Shown here: positions 1 to 8,718 of the stretch, one piece after another
How the letters are laid out: each line of letters starts with the position of its first letter
How positions within the stretch are numbered: the stretch's first letter is position 1
NCBI RefSeq assembly: GCF_009728995.1
Contig: NZ_VTZW01000019.1
Coordinates: 535,983-599,982, forward strand
Direction: 5' to 3'
DNA: 64,000 nucleotides
Source of the DNA: Streptomonospora sp. PA3
Lineage (GTDB): Bacteria > Actinomycetota > Actinomycetes > Streptosporangiales > Streptosporangiaceae
Program-made: the position numbers and the translations under genes
Notes under the pieces: model-generated
The model's input: the letters and a program-made list of their open reading frames with translations, nothing else
What the model was told of the DNA's origin: nothing
Databases searched by the model: none

Positions 1-111
1 CCCGATCCGTTCTCGGCCCCTCTGGAGGCGGTCGCGGGCGGTTGTCACCGCGGCCCCGGGGTAGCGGGACCGTGCACCGAACGAAGGTCCATGCGGAGGG
101 AGGCATCTGTG

Positions 112-801
112 ATGCATCCGCAGCACGGAGCCGGTGAATCGGAGTCGGGCGGCGGCCGTCTGGCGGAGACCGCCGGACAGGCGCGTTCGGCCGCGGGCGA
201 GGTCGCCTCGACGGCCGGGCAGGAGGCCCGGACCCTGGCGGGAGACGCCCGCGTCCAAGCCGTGCACGTCGCCGACGACGTGCAGGAACGGATCAGGAGC
301 GAGGCGCAGAGCCAGACCCGGCGCGCCGGCGAGAACCTGCGGAACTGGTCGTGGGAACTGGAGTCGATGGCCGAGCACGGCGAAACCGGTTCGCCGGTGC
401 AGGGGATGGTGCGCCAAGTGGCGCGGGGCGGCCACGAGGCCGCCGACTTCCTCGACGAGCGCGGCGTCGACGGGCTGATCGCCGAAACCAGGGACTTCGC
501 GCGCCGCCGGCCGATGGCCTTCCTGGTCGGCGCCGCCGTGGCCGGGTTCGCGGTCGGCCGCGTGCTCAAGGCCTCCTCCGCCGGGTCCCGGCAGGACGAG
601 ACCGCCACGGCGCAACCGCAGCCGGCGGGCGACCGGCCGGTCGCGCCGGTGGCGCCGCGCCAGGGGGAGCCCAGCGCGGGCGAGGCGGTTCCGTCGCCGC
701 CGCCGGCGCCGCACGGGGACCCCCTCGCCGAGCCGCCCCCAGGGGCCGCTGAGCGCCCGGGGCCGGGACCGGTTCCGCGTACGGAGGAGGAGCGGCGATG
801 A
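112..801 (+). CDS. Hypothetical helical protein with one membrane segment (stress/envelope operon)
   Basis: 229 aa, function unknown. The first 135 residues are Ala/Glu/Arg-rich, probably amphipathic helix or coiled coil. A likely membrane segment lies near residues 143-157 (MAFLVGAAVAGFAVGR), followed by a Pro-rich disordered tail. The ATG at 112 was chosen because GGAGGGAGG (95-103) sits 8 nt upstream; an in-frame ATG at 91 would start before this ribosome site. The stop overlaps the next start (ATGA), so the gene is translationally coupled to the holin-like protein and then to the DUF3618 protein. This trio recurs in actinobacteria and is usually tied to envelope or general stress; that role is inferred from family context, not seen here. 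Confidence 0.75.
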   Translation: MHPQHGAGESESGGGRLAETAGQARSAAGEVASTAGQEARTLAGDARVQAVHVADDVQERIRSEAQSQTRRAGENLRNWSWELESMAEHGETGSPVQGMVRQVARGGHEAADFLDERGVDGLIAETRDFARRRPMAFLVGAAVAGFAVGRVLKASSAGSRQDETATAQPQPAGDRPVAPVAPRQGEPSAGEAVPSPPPAPHGDPLAEPPPGAAERPGPGPVPRTEEERR

Positions 802-1226
802 CGACGGTTCCCAGGACGGGCCCGGACCAGCGCATCCGGCCCGACGAGGACGAACGGCCGCTCTCGGAGCTGCTGAACGAGGTGGTCGGCGACCTGCAGA
901 CGCTGTTCCACCAGGAGCTGCAACTGGCCAAGGCCGAGATGCGCGAGGAGGCGACCAGGGCGGGCAAGGCCGCAGGCCTGTTCGGCGGGGCGGGGTTCGC
1001 CGGCTACATGACGCTGGTCCTGCTCTCCCTCGCGGCCGTCTTCGGACTCGCCCAACTGATCGGGCCGGCGTGGTCGGCGCTGGTCGTGGCGGCCGTGTGG
1101 GCGGTCATCGGTGCGGTCCTGTACATGCGGGGCCGCTCGGAGATGCGCCGCGTGTCGATGACGCCGGAACGCACGGTCGAGACGCTGAAGGAGGATGCGC
1201 AATGGGCGAAACACCCGACCAGATAA
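798..1226 (+). CDS. Phage holin family / DUF1469-type membrane protein
   Basis: 142 aa. An N-terminal amphipathic helix contains LSELLNEVVGDLQTLFHQEL and is followed by two membrane helices (about residues 58-87 and 89-110), the layout of the actinobacterial holin-superfamily-III/DUF1469 proteins. Despite the family name these are chromosomal membrane proteins, not lysis proteins, and no phage genes are nearby. GGAGGAGGAG (783-792) precedes the ATG, which overlaps the upstream stop by 4 bp. The 3' end overlaps the DUF3618 gene by 25 bp, so the three genes form one translation-coupled unit. Confidence 0.85.
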   Translation: MTTVPRTGPDQRIRPDEDERPLSELLNEVVGDLQTLFHQELQLAKAEMREEATRAGKAAGLFGGAGFAGYMTLVLLSLAAVFGLAQLIGPAWSALVVAAVWAVIGAVLYMRGRSEMRRVSMTPERTVETLKEDAQWAKHPTR

Positions 1227-1774
1227 GGCAGGACATCGAGCGCACGCGCACCGAGCTGGTCCATGACACCGACCAGCTGGCGCAGCGCGCCGATCCCCGG
1301 CGGATGGCCAAGCGCCGCACCGCCAAGATGCGCGCCAAGGCCGCGGGGATGCGCGAATGCGTGATGGGCTCCGGGTCGGGCGGCGGCTCGGCGCAGAGCG
1401 TGCGCTCCGCCGGCCGGCAGGCCACGGGCGCCGCGAAGTCGGCCTCGGAGCGTGCCCGCCAGGAGACCCAGGGCAACCCGCTCGCGGCGGGGCTGATCGC
1501 CTTCGGCGCCGGGCTGCTGGCGGCCTCGGCCGTGTCGGAGAGCCGCTCCGAGCAGAAGGCGGCCGAGCAGGTCCGGCAGCGGGCCGGAGGGGCCCTGGAG
1601 CCCGCGAAGCAGGCGGTGACCGAGTCCGCCGAGCGGGTCAAGGAGCAGGCGACGGAGTCGGCGCGCTCCGCGGGCGAGGAGCTCAAGGAGAGCGCATCGG
1701 GCTCGGCGCAGCGCACCGCCCAGCACAGCCGCGAAGAGGCGCAGACGGCAGCGCAGCAGGTGCGCGGCTCCTGA
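1202..1774 (+). CDS. DUF3618 domain protein
   Basis: 190 aa. The N-terminus (DQIRQDIERTRTELVHDTDQ, residues 6-25) is the diagnostic DUF3618 helix. A charged helical stretch follows, then a hydrophobic segment near residues 92-111 that is probably a membrane anchor, then a long Ala/Glu/Ser-rich helical tail. ATG 1202 was chosen because GAAGGAGGA lies at 1187-1195; the frame is open further upstream but that part is antisense-like shadow. It overlaps the holin-like gene by 25 bp. Proteins of this family often sit beside holin-like DUF1469 proteins in Actinobacteria; molecular function is unknown. Confidence 0.88.
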   Translation: MGETPDQIRQDIERTRTELVHDTDQLAQRADPRRMAKRRTAKMRAKAAGMRECVMGSGSGGGSAQSVRSAGRQATGAAKSASERARQETQGNPLAAGLIAFGAGLLAASAVSESRSEQKAAEQVRQRAGGALEPAKQAVTESAERVKEQATESARSAGEELKESASGSAQRTAQHSREEAQTAAQQVRGS

Positions 1775-1918
1775 GTAAGGGGGGCCGGCCGCACGCTGCC
1801 CGCCTCCGACCTCGCGGTCCGCGCACCGGCGGGCCCCGCTCGCGCCGGTCCGCGCGGACCGCGACCGCCGTAGGGGGGCGGTCGGCGCCGCCCCCAAGAT
1901 CCGACAAGGGGACCGACA

Positions 1919-2905
1919 ATGGCCGCAAGCCATCGGAGCACAGAGAACGGGTCCGCGACCCGGGAGGCGTCTGCGCCGACCCAGCTGCCGGCGCGCTCGT
2001 GGTGGGGGTCGCTGCGACGCACCGTCGCCGAGTTCCGCGCCGACAACCTGACCGATCTCGCCGCCGCGCTGACCTACTACGGGATCCTGTCGATCTTTCC
2101 CGCACTGCTGGTCCTGGTCTCGCTGCTGGGCTTCGCCGGGCAGTCGGCGACCCAGGCCCTGACCAGCAGCCTGTCCGCGGCACCCGCCGACGTCGCCGGG
2201 TTCCTGACCACGATCATCCAGAACATGCAGCGCAACCAGGCCGCGGCCGGCATCTTCGGACTGATCGGCCTGGTCGTCGCACTATGGTCGGCCTCCGGCT
2301 ACATCGCGGCCTTCATGCGCGCCTCCAACGTCGTCTACGACGTTCCCGAGGGGCGCCCGATCTACAAGACCCTGCCGATCCGGCTCGGGGTCACGCTGCT
2401 CATGGTCGTCCTGCTGACCGCGGCGGCGGTGGCGGTCGTCCTCACCGGCGCCCTCGCCGAGCAGGCGGGGCAGCTGCTGGGGCTGGGGCCCGTCACCGTC
2501 ATGGTGTGGCGCATCGCGAAGTGGCCGGTGCTGCTGCTCGTCGTCATGTTCATGATCGCGGTGCTGTACTGGGCCTCGCCCAACGCCAAGCGCGGGTTCC
2601 GCTGGGTCAGCCCGGGCAGTGTGCTGGCCGTGGTGATCTGGCTGCTGGCGTCGGGGGCGTTCGCGCTCTACCTCGCGACCTTCGCCTCCTACAGCCAGAC
2701 CTACGGCAGCATGGCGGCGGTGATCATCTTCCTGGTCTGGCTGTGGATCACCAACATCGCCATCCTGCTCGGCGAGGAGTTCAACTCCGAGATCCAGCGC
2801 GGCCGGGCGCTCGCGGAGGGCCACCCCGAGGACGAGGAACCCTACGTCGAGATGCGCGACGTCCCCAAGCAGCAGCGGCGCGAGGCCACCAAGCAGGAGC
2901 ACTGA
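1919..2905 (+). CDS. YihY/BrkB family integral membrane protein
   Basis: 328 aa with six predicted membrane helices (about residues 44-68, 105-130, 155-180, 200-220, 235-255, 262-285) and the family signature DLAAALTYYGILSIFPAL near residue 45. The conserved last helix ends in GEEFNSEI. This was once annotated as ribonuclease BN, which is wrong for the family; members are inner-membrane proteins of unclear function, sometimes linked to envelope stress. AAGGGGACC precedes the ATG. It follows the DUF3618 operon after 144 bp and is probably a separate unit. A strong hairpin terminator lies just downstream. Confidence 0.92.
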   Translation: MAASHRSTENGSATREASAPTQLPARSWWGSLRRTVAEFRADNLTDLAAALTYYGILSIFPALLVLVSLLGFAGQSATQALTSSLSAAPADVAGFLTTIIQNMQRNQAAAGIFGLIGLVVALWSASGYIAAFMRASNVVYDVPEGRPIYKTLPIRLGVTLLMVVLLTAAAVAVVLTGALAEQAGQLLGLGPVTVMVWRIAKWPVLLLVVMFMIAVLYWASPNAKRGFRWVSPGSVLAVVIWLLASGAFALYLATFASYSQTYGSMAAVIIFLVWLWITNIAILLGEEFNSEIQRGRALAEGHPEDEEPYVEMRDVPKQQRREATKQEH

Positions 2906-2939
2906 GCCGCTGCGGCCGCCCGGGCGGTCCGCGGATGCG

Positions 2940-2977
2940 CCCGGCGGTGCGTCCCCCGGGGGGGACGCACCGCCGGG
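2940..2977. terminator. Bidirectional hairpin terminator
   Basis: A perfect 18-bp stem (2940-2957 with 2960-2977) has a 2-nt loop and lies between the convergent YihY-like and VOC genes. There is no U-tract, as is usual in high-GC actinobacteria. Confidence 0.8.
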
Positions 2978-3024
2978 CGGCCGGGCGGACTCGCGTGCTT
3001 GGGCGGGTCCGTGCGGGCGGCGGG

Positions 3025-3438
3025 TCAGGACGGCGCCGGCTCGCCGCGGTAGGTGCCGAAGGACCAGAGGTTGCCCTCCGGGTCGGCGCAGGTGAACTCG
3101 TGATTGCCGTAGTCGGTGTCCTGCAGTGGGCGGACGACGGTGGCGGCGTCCGAGCGCCGCACGCGCTCGTAGATCTCGTCGACGTGATCGGTGACGACGT
3201 ACATGCCGGCGTTGCCCGGCTCGCGCGTCCAGTCGCCGCCGGGCTTGTGGCTGCCGAACATGACTCCGCCGCCCTCCGGCCAGTCCAGCTGGGCGTGGAC
3301 GACGGTGTCGCCCTCGGCGTAGACGGCCGTCTTGCGGAAGCCGAGCACCGAGGTCAGGAACTCGACCATGGCGTGGGCGTCGCGGGCTTGGAAAGCCGGC
3401 CACACGGTCGGGGCCGGGGTCGCTGCTGTATCACTCAT
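3025..3438 (-). CDS. VOC family (glyoxalase/bleomycin-resistance fold) protein
   Basis: 137 aa. It shows the single-chain two-module betaalphabetabetabeta fold of VOC proteins: FLTSVLGFRKT in the first half and YGNHEFTCADPEGNLWSFG in the second, the latter being the typical metal-ligand/active-site strand. It resembles PhnB-like glyoxalase proteins. Possible roles are a small-molecule dioxygenase, isomerase or resistance protein; the substrate cannot be told. It lies 73 bp downstream of an AraC-type regulator on the same strand and may be co-transcribed with it. Confidence 0.85.
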   Translation of the reverse strand: MSDTAATPAPTVWPAFQARDAHAMVEFLTSVLGFRKTAVYAEGDTVVHAQLDWPEGGGVMFGSHKPGGDWTREPGNAGMYVVTDHVDEIYERVRRSDAATVVRPLQDTDYGNHEFTCADPEGNLWSFGTYRGEPAPS

Positions 3439-3511
3439 AGGCCCAGACTCGCACCGGCCGGGCCCGCGGGCTTGGAACTTTCGGCGGTGTCGGCGGCGGC
3501 CTGCCGGCAGG

Positions 3512-4405
3512 TCAGACGGGCTCGTCGCCGTTGCGGTGGCCGCCGGCGCGGATGGATCCGGCCTCCTCGGCGATCCAGGACGCCGGTGCCGTGCCGGTGA
3601 ACATCCGGAAGTCGCGGTTCAGGTGGGGCTGGTCGTAGAAGCCGCATTCGGCGGCGATCGAGGCCAGATCCGGCGACTCGCCCTCGCCCACCTGCTCGGT
3701 GATCGCCCGGACCGCCCGCTGGAAGCGCAGCAGGCGGTTGAACGCCTTGGGGCCCACGCCGAACTCGCGCACGAACACGGTCTGCACCTGGCGGCGGCTG
3801 AGTCCCACGTGATCGGCCAGGCCGCCGACCGACCCGGCGCCGCGGTGCCGCGCCAGCCACCGCCAGGCCTCGGCCGCCTCGGGGCGTGCGGCCGGCGCCC
3901 GCTCGGTCAGCCGCATCCGGTCGCCGAGGAACCCCCGCAGGGCGAGGAACCGCGAGTCCCAGTCGGGCGCCTCGATCATCCGGTCGCGCAGTTCGCCGAT
4001 CGCCCGCCCCAGCACGTCCGTGCCGTCGTGGGAGCGCTCGGCCAGCTCGCCGGCGGGCATACCGAGGATCCGCCGCGCGGCCAGCGGGTAGACCGCGAGC
4101 TGGACACCCGCCTGCCCCGGTGACTGGGCGATGTAGGAGGGGGCGGTGTGCAGGCCGGCGGTCACGACGTCCAGCCGCGAGGCGCCGGGCCCCAGCGCCT
4201 CGTCGGCGGTGGATCCCTCGACCACCGGGGTGTTCAGCGTGATGATGAACGTCAGATAGGGCGAGGGCAGCCCGCGGTGGACCGGCTGCACGGAATCGCC
4301 GGATGCGTAGCCGACCGCGGAGGCGACCGCGCCCGGCAGGACGCCGCCCACGCGGACGAAGTCCCATTCCCGTCCGGTCGTCTCACCGGCATCGTCAGCG
4401 ACCAT
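3512..4405 (-). CDS. AraC family transcriptional regulator
   Basis: 297 aa. The N-terminal half is a cupin-like sensing region; the C-terminal ~100 residues form an AraC/XylS double helix-turn-helix (GLADHVGLSRRQVQTVFVR, then a second motif IAAECGFYDQPHLNRDFRMF). ATG 4405 was chosen because GGAGGAC lies 6-7 nt upstream; the frame continues upstream but over the next gene on the wrong frame. It is flanked on the same strand by dienelactone hydrolase upstream and the VOC protein downstream. Its target is unknown; those neighbours are the first candidates. Confidence 0.9.
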   Translation of the reverse strand: MVADDAGETTGREWDFVRVGGVLPGAVASAVGYASGDSVQPVHRGLPSPYLTFIITLNTPVVEGSTADEALGPGASRLDVVTAGLHTAPSYIAQSPGQAGVQLAVYPLAARRILGMPAGELAERSHDGTDVLGRAIGELRDRMIEAPDWDSRFLALRGFLGDRMRLTERAPAARPEAAEAWRWLARHRGAGSVGGLADHVGLSRRQVQTVFVREFGVGPKAFNRLLRFQRAVRAITEQVGEGESPDLASIAAECGFYDQPHLNRDFRMFTGTAPASWIAEEAGSIRAGGHRNGDEPV

Positions 4406-4728
4406 GGTCCGTCCTCCGCACAACCGGGAGCGCCCGGCGCGGGTCGGCGGCGATGCCCGCCGCCCGCAGCAGGCGGACGCCCCTCCCCCGGGCGATCGGC
4501 GCGGCCTTCCGGCGGGCGCCCGGCCTGTCCGGCCGCCTCCCCCGGAAACCACCCGCGCATTCCTGTCTACCCGGATGCGCGCCGCACGTCGACGGCCCGG
4601 GGACCGCGCCCCGGCGCAGCCGGGGTGCGGTCCCCGCCGAACCGGCCCCGCACACGGGGGTACGGCGCGGTGGCCGCGGCGCGGCCGCGTTACTCCGGTC
4701 GGACCGCGCCCGGCGGAGGGCGGGCGGG
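4406..4728. other. Gene-free interval (323 bp)
   Basis: Lies between the dienelactone hydrolase end and the AraC start. It should hold the AraC promoter. I saw no clear operator, terminator or small gene. Confidence 0.5.
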
Positions 4729-5484
4729 TCAGAGGGTGCGGTTCAGCAGGTCCAGCAGCGCCCGCCAGTGGCGCTCGGTCGCCTCCGGGTCGTGGCTGGC
4801 GGTGTCGGCCTGGGTGTAGCCGTGGGCGGCACCGGTGTAGACCTCGGCGGTGAACCGGACGCCGGCGTCCTCCAGAGCCCGGCTGAGGCGCTCCTGCTGC
4901 TCGGGGGGCATCGCGGGATCCTGGTCGGCGTGGCCGAAGTAGAGCTCGGCGGTGATGCGGTCGGCCAGCAGATGCGGGCCGTCGGGTGCGTCGGGAGCCA
5001 GACCGCCGCCGTGGAACCCGGCCATGGCCGCGACCCGGTCGGGATGGGTGCCCGCCGTGCGCAGGGCCAGCACGGCGCCCATGCAGTATCCGGTGACGCC
5101 GAACCGCTCCCCCGCGGTCTGCGGCAGCTCGGCCAGCCGGCGCAGGTAGGCGTCGGCGTCGCGCATCGCCTGCTCGGGAGTGAGCGACCGCATGATCGGC
5201 CCGAGCTTCTCGAAGATCTCCGGGCGGGCCCCCGGGTCGATGTACTCGGGCAGGTCCACGACCGGGGAGCGCCCGTGGCGGTAGAAGACGTTGGGCACCA
5301 GCACGGTGTAGCCGGCCTCGGCCAGGCGGCGGGCCATCCCCTCCAGCTGGGGGCGTAGGCCGAACGCGTCCATGTACATCAGGACACCGGGGTGGGCGGC
5401 GCCGTCGTCGGGATGGGCGAGGTAGGCGTCGGCGGTGCCGTCCTCGGTCGCGATGTCCACGGCGGTTGCCTGCACGGCGGTCAT
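4729..5484 (-). CDS. Dienelactone hydrolase family protein
   Basis: 251 aa alpha/beta hydrolase. The nucleophile elbow is GYCMGA with Cys134, the cysteine typical of dienelactone hydrolases rather than serine. The likely Asp is in HADQDP (186-188) and the catalytic His is in GAAHGYTQ (His220). Cytosolic, with no signal peptide. Family members hydrolyse dienelactone in chlorocatechol pathways, but many genomic paralogues have other ester substrates. It is far from the ring-cleavage dioxygenase at 41.7 kb, so a shared pathway is not supported by position. Confidence 0.9.
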   Translation of the reverse strand: MTAVQATAVDIATEDGTADAYLAHPDDGAAHPGVLMYMDAFGLRPQLEGMARRLAEAGYTVLVPNVFYRHGRSPVVDLPEYIDPGARPEIFEKLGPIMRSLTPEQAMRDADAYLRRLAELPQTAGERFGVTGYCMGAVLALRTAGTHPDRVAAMAGFHGGGLAPDAPDGPHLLADRITAELYFGHADQDPAMPPEQQERLSRALEDAGVRFTAEVYTGAAHGYTQADTASHDPEATERHWRALLDLLNRTL

Positions 5485-5747
5485 GGCTGCGTTCCCCTCC
5501 TACGGCGCGGCGAAAGCCCCGAGCGCGGGCGGACGGTGCGGGCGGACCGGTGCCGACGGCACTCGCACGCCACCACCGCGGCGCGGCCCGGATCCACCGG
5601 CCCACCCTAGTAGCGATGCCGATCGGTCGAGAGACGCGCCGCCCCGCCGCCGGCGATCCGGCATCTGCGGTCACGTGCCGGCGCTCGCGACGGCTGCCGG
5701 TACGAGATCGGTTCCCGAGGGTCGGGCGGGATGCGCGGGCGGCGGGG

Positions 5748-6950
5748 TCACCGGTGCCGGGCCGCCGAGGAGTGGACGGCCTTGGTGGCCGCAAGCAGGA
5801 CGGCGCCGACGAACCAGAGCGCTCCGGCGGCGCCGGCGCTGCCGGCGACCAGGGCCGCGGCTGCGGGGATCGCGACCTGGCCGACCCGGTTTCCCCACAA
5901 CCGCAGCGACAAGGCGGTGCCGCGCGTCTCGGGCGGGACGGCGCGGACCACCATGGTCATGGTCAGCGGCTGGCCGAGGCCCAGGAGGAACCCGCCCAGG
6001 GCGAGCGCGACGGCCATCGCGGCCGTGCCCGACGCGGGGACCGCGACCGCGCCGAGCGCGGCCGCCGAGCCCAGAGTGCTGCCCATGATGAGCAGGTGGC
6101 GGGGCCAGCGGCGCACGAGGAGGTCCACCAGCAGGCGCGACGCGATCGACGCGCCCGCCCGCGTGGCCAGCAGGGCGCCGACGACGGCGGGGCTGATGCC
6201 GCGCTCCTCGGCGATGAGCGGCAGGTAGGCGGTGAGCAGGTCCACCGCCGACAGCAGCGCGAGGCTGGTGAACAGGCCCGTGGGCACGCCGGGGCGGCGC
6301 AGCAGGTCGGCCAGCGGCAGGGCCGCCGACCCTCCGTCGGCGGTCGTGGGCCGCTTCGCCGACCACAGCCCCGCAACGGCCGGAAGCCCCAGTGCCGCGG
6401 TCGCCCCCGCCACGAGCAGGGCCTGACGGGTCGCGGCCTCCAGTCCCCCGTCGGAGGAGGCGTCGCCGAGCAGGAGGCTCGACAGCAGAGGGCCGACGAG
6501 CTGGCCGAGCGCGGCCGTGGCGGTGAGCAGGCCGAAGTTGCGGTCCAGGGCGTCTTCGCCGGAGCGCTGGGCGATCATCCGCTGTGCGGCGACCATGAAC
6601 GTGAGGTGGCCCAGGCCGAGGACGGCGCTGCCCGCGGCGACGGTGGCCAGCCGCTGCGAGGCGGCCAGCAGCAGTGGGGCCAGCGCCATCAGCGTGATGC
6701 CCGCGGCCACGATCCAGGCCGTGCGCCGCAGGCGGTCGCTGAGCCGGCCCAGCGGTACGGCGACGACCAGCGGCAGCAGGGCGAAGGCCGCCGTGATGAG
6801 ACCGACCGCGAACGCGTCGGCGCCCAGCGCGACGGAGCGGTAGGAGATCAGCGGCCGGCACAGGTTCAGCGTGGTCTGGGTCGCGGCGACGGTGGCCAGC
6901 AGCCACCACAGCCAGCCGCTGCCGCGGAGGGCGGCGCGGGCAGGGCTCAC
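5748..6950 (-). CDS. MFS transporter
   Basis: 400 aa if the GTG at 6950 is used; 12 predicted helices. The loop 2-3 motif is GRLSDRLRR near residue 70, and there is a long central cytoplasmic loop before LLRRPGVPTGLFTSLALLSA. It is probably a proton-driven drug or metabolite exporter. No in-frame ATG with a ribosome site exists at the expected N-terminus; instead a well-placed AGGAGG serves an 11-codon frame whose TGA overlaps this GTG (GTGA). Translation is therefore likely coupled to that leader, or a one-base error separates them. Confidence 0.85.
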   Translation of the reverse strand: MSPARAALRGSGWLWWLLATVAATQTTLNLCRPLISYRSVALGADAFAVGLITAAFALLPLVVAVPLGRLSDRLRRTAWIVAAGITLMALAPLLLAASQRLATVAAGSAVLGLGHLTFMVAAQRMIAQRSGEDALDRNFGLLTATAALGQLVGPLLSSLLLGDASSDGGLEAATRQALLVAGATAALGLPAVAGLWSAKRPTTADGGSAALPLADLLRRPGVPTGLFTSLALLSAVDLLTAYLPLIAEERGISPAVVGALLATRAGASIASRLLVDLLVRRWPRHLLIMGSTLGSAAALGAVAVPASGTAAMAVALALGGFLLGLGQPLTMTMVVRAVPPETRGTALSLRLWGNRVGQVAIPAAAALVAGSAGAAGALWFVGAVLLAATKAVHSSAARHR

Positions 6951-6982
6951 GTGCGGTTCCGCGGCGGTTGCGGGGCGGCCAT
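6947..6982 (-). CDS. Putative 11-aa leader peptide overlapping the MFS start
   Basis: ATG at 6982 is preceded by AGGAGG (6989-6994) at 6-nt spacing. The frame encodes MAAPQPPRNRT and stops with a TGA that overlaps the MFS GTG. This may be a coupling or attenuation peptide, or evidence of a frameshift in the assembly. Confidence 0.4.
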   Translation of the reverse strand: MAAPQPPRNRT

Positions 6983-7272
6983 ATATTGCCTCCTGGCGGC
7001 TGGGTCCTCGGACTGCGGGCAGGGGCGGGCGGAGCGCCGGCGGGCGGCCCGGCCCGGCGCCCGGCGGTCCGGCCGACCGCTCGGGGCTTTCCCGGCGGTG
7101 GCGGCTGCCCGGCTCGCCCCCGTTCCTCACCGGCCGAACGCCGCGACGATACATCCGGACATCGGATAACAAGGCCGTCAGCTTATCGGGCGCTCCGCAG
7201 CGGATGCCGCGCGGTCCACCGGTTCGCACCTCGGATTCCGCAGCCGCGGTCCGGGGGCGCCGCGCAACGGCG

Positions 7273-8043
7273 TCATGGGGCCGCGAAGGCCCGCAGGAGC
7301 GCGGCGCGATGGGCGCCGAGGTAGGCGATGTCGGTCTCGTAGAGGCCGGCGTGTCCCTCGGCGAGATGGGTCTGGAAGGCCGCATCGCCCGCTGCGGCCC
7401 GCTCGCGCATGTGGTCGAGGAGCCGGCGCAGCCGCTCGGCCGCCGCGTCGAGCAGGCGCGCGTCGGCCTGATGCCCGTAGGCGCGGCAGAAGGCGGCGGC
7501 GCGGCGGCCCTGCTCCTGCGGGGAACCGAAGGCGTCGGGGTTGGTGGGCGCCTGCAGCGGCGCGAACCGGTAGACCGCGTAGGCGAGGTCCCACAGCCGC
7601 GGACCGGGGTGGGCGGTGTCGAAGTCGATGAAGCCGACCGCCCGGCCGCCGCGGACCACGCAGTTGTAGGGGGCGGTGTCGCCGTGGCAGACGACCTCGG
7701 CGGGCGAGCGGGGCGGCTGGTTCCAGTGCTCCCCGGGCGGGGCCGAGAAGTCGGCGGTCGCGTCGTGGAGGCGGCGCAGCAGCACGGCCGCCGACTCCAG
7801 CAGTTCGCCGGTGCGCAGCTCGGGCGGGAGCGCCTGGTGCACGTCGCCGTGCAGGTAGGTGAGCACCTCCTCGCCGGATCGGTCGAAGCCGAGCGGCGCC
7901 GGCGCCCCGTCGAAGCCCTGCGCGCGCAGGTGCCGCAGCAGCCGGTGGATCGCCGGTGCGGCCGCCGTCGCCGGGCGGTGCACGGTGTCGCCGACTCGGC
8001 GCACGGTGTTGACGCCGCCGCGCAGGACGCCGTCAGCGCTCAT
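7273..8043 (-). CDS. Aminoglycoside phosphotransferase family protein
   Basis: 256 aa. It contains the APH/choline-kinase signature: Brenner loop VVCHGDTAPYNCVV and metal-binding GFIDFDTAHPGPRLWDL. Phosphotransferases of this fold act on antibiotics, homoserine, choline or other small alcohols; the substrate is unknown. The ATG overlaps the stop of the upstream TetR gene (ATGA), so the two are translationally coupled. Genuine drug resistance is possible but not shown. Confidence 0.85.
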   Translation of the reverse strand: MSADGVLRGGVNTVRRVGDTVHRPATAAAPAIHRLLRHLRAQGFDGAPAPLGFDRSGEEVLTYLHGDVHQALPPELRTGELLESAAVLLRRLHDATADFSAPPGEHWNQPPRSPAEVVCHGDTAPYNCVVRGGRAVGFIDFDTAHPGPRLWDLAYAVYRFAPLQAPTNPDAFGSPQEQGRRAAAFCRAYGHQADARLLDAAAERLRRLLDHMRERAAAGDAAFQTHLAEGHAGLYETDIAYLGAHRAALLRAFAAP

Positions 8044-8639
8044 CGCGCGCCGGCCGAGGGCGCCGGCCCGCCGACGACCGCGGTCACGGTTCTGTGGACG
8101 GCTCCGGGATCGGGCGGGCCGCCGGGATCGGCGAAGAGCAGGTGGGCGGCCCCGATCAGCGTGGGAGCGAGGGTGCCGACGTCGGCGTCCGGCGCGATAC
8201 GGCCCAGGTCCCGCTCGGCGGCGAGGTAGGACGCGAGCATGGCCGACGCCTCGGCCAGTAGCGGGAGGCCGGTCGGCGCGGTCCGGCGCAGCCGGTCGCG
8301 CAGCCCGTCGCGGGCGATGACGAGGCCGACGATCCCCACCGCGACCGAGTCGAACAGCGTCGTCAGCGCCTCGGTGAGGTTGCCGGCGACGGTGCCGGTG
8401 CCGGCGGCGCCGCGCAAGGCGGCGGCCTGGTCGTCGAGCCGGGCGATGCGGTCGGCGACGAGTTCGGCGAGGAAGGCGTCGAAGTCGGCGAAGTGCCGGT
8501 GCAGCACCCCCTTGGCGCAGCCCGCCTCGGTGGTCACCGCGCGGCTGGTCAGGGCGGTGGGGCCGTCCCGGAGCAGGATCCGCTCCGCGGCGTCGAAGAG
8601 CTGCTCGCGCACGTCGCGAATCGCCGTCCCTGTCGGCAC
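8040..8639 (-). CDS. TetR/AcrR family regulator
   Basis: 199 aa. The N-terminal helix-turn-helix is near residues 10-55 (ALTSRAVTTEAGCAKGVLHRHFADFDAFL). Start is GTG 8639 with GAGGAGGGA 6 nt upstream. It is divergent from the methyltransferase gene; two adjacent palindromes (8681-8718) between them are the obvious operators. It is coupled to the downstream phosphotransferase gene. It probably represses itself and both flanking units. Confidence 0.9.
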   Translation of the reverse strand: MPTGTAIRDVREQLFDAAERILLRDGPTALTSRAVTTEAGCAKGVLHRHFADFDAFLAELVADRIARLDDQAAALRGAAGTGTVAGNLTEALTTLFDSVAVGIVGLVIARDGLRDRLRRTAPTGLPLLAEASAMLASYLAAERDLGRIAPDADVGTLAPTLIGAAHLLFADPGGPPDPGAVHRTVTAVVGGPAPSAGAR

Positions 8640-8680
8640 CCCGGATCCCTCCTCGCTGTGTGCGGCCCGCCCCGTTGCCG

Positions 8681-8718
8681 AGTGGGCACGTGCCCACTAT
8701 TGTGGGCGCATGCCCACT
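8681..8718. promoter_or_regulatory. Tandem TetR operators
   Basis: AGTGGGCACGTGCCCACT (8681-8698) is a perfect 18-bp palindrome. A second copy (TGTGGGC..GCCCACT, 8701-8718) follows at once and covers the methyltransferase start codon at 8710. Binding at the second site would block the start directly. Confidence 0.75.

Noticed and set aside
798-1226. Prophage lysis gene (holin)
   Set aside because: No phage genes nearby; the protein fits the chromosomal DUF1469/holin-superfamily-III group found beside DUF3618 genes.
4729-5484. Dienelactone hydrolase as part of the ring-cleavage island at 39.7 kb
   Set aside because: It is 35 kb away beside unrelated genes; such hydrolases are common and have varied substrates.
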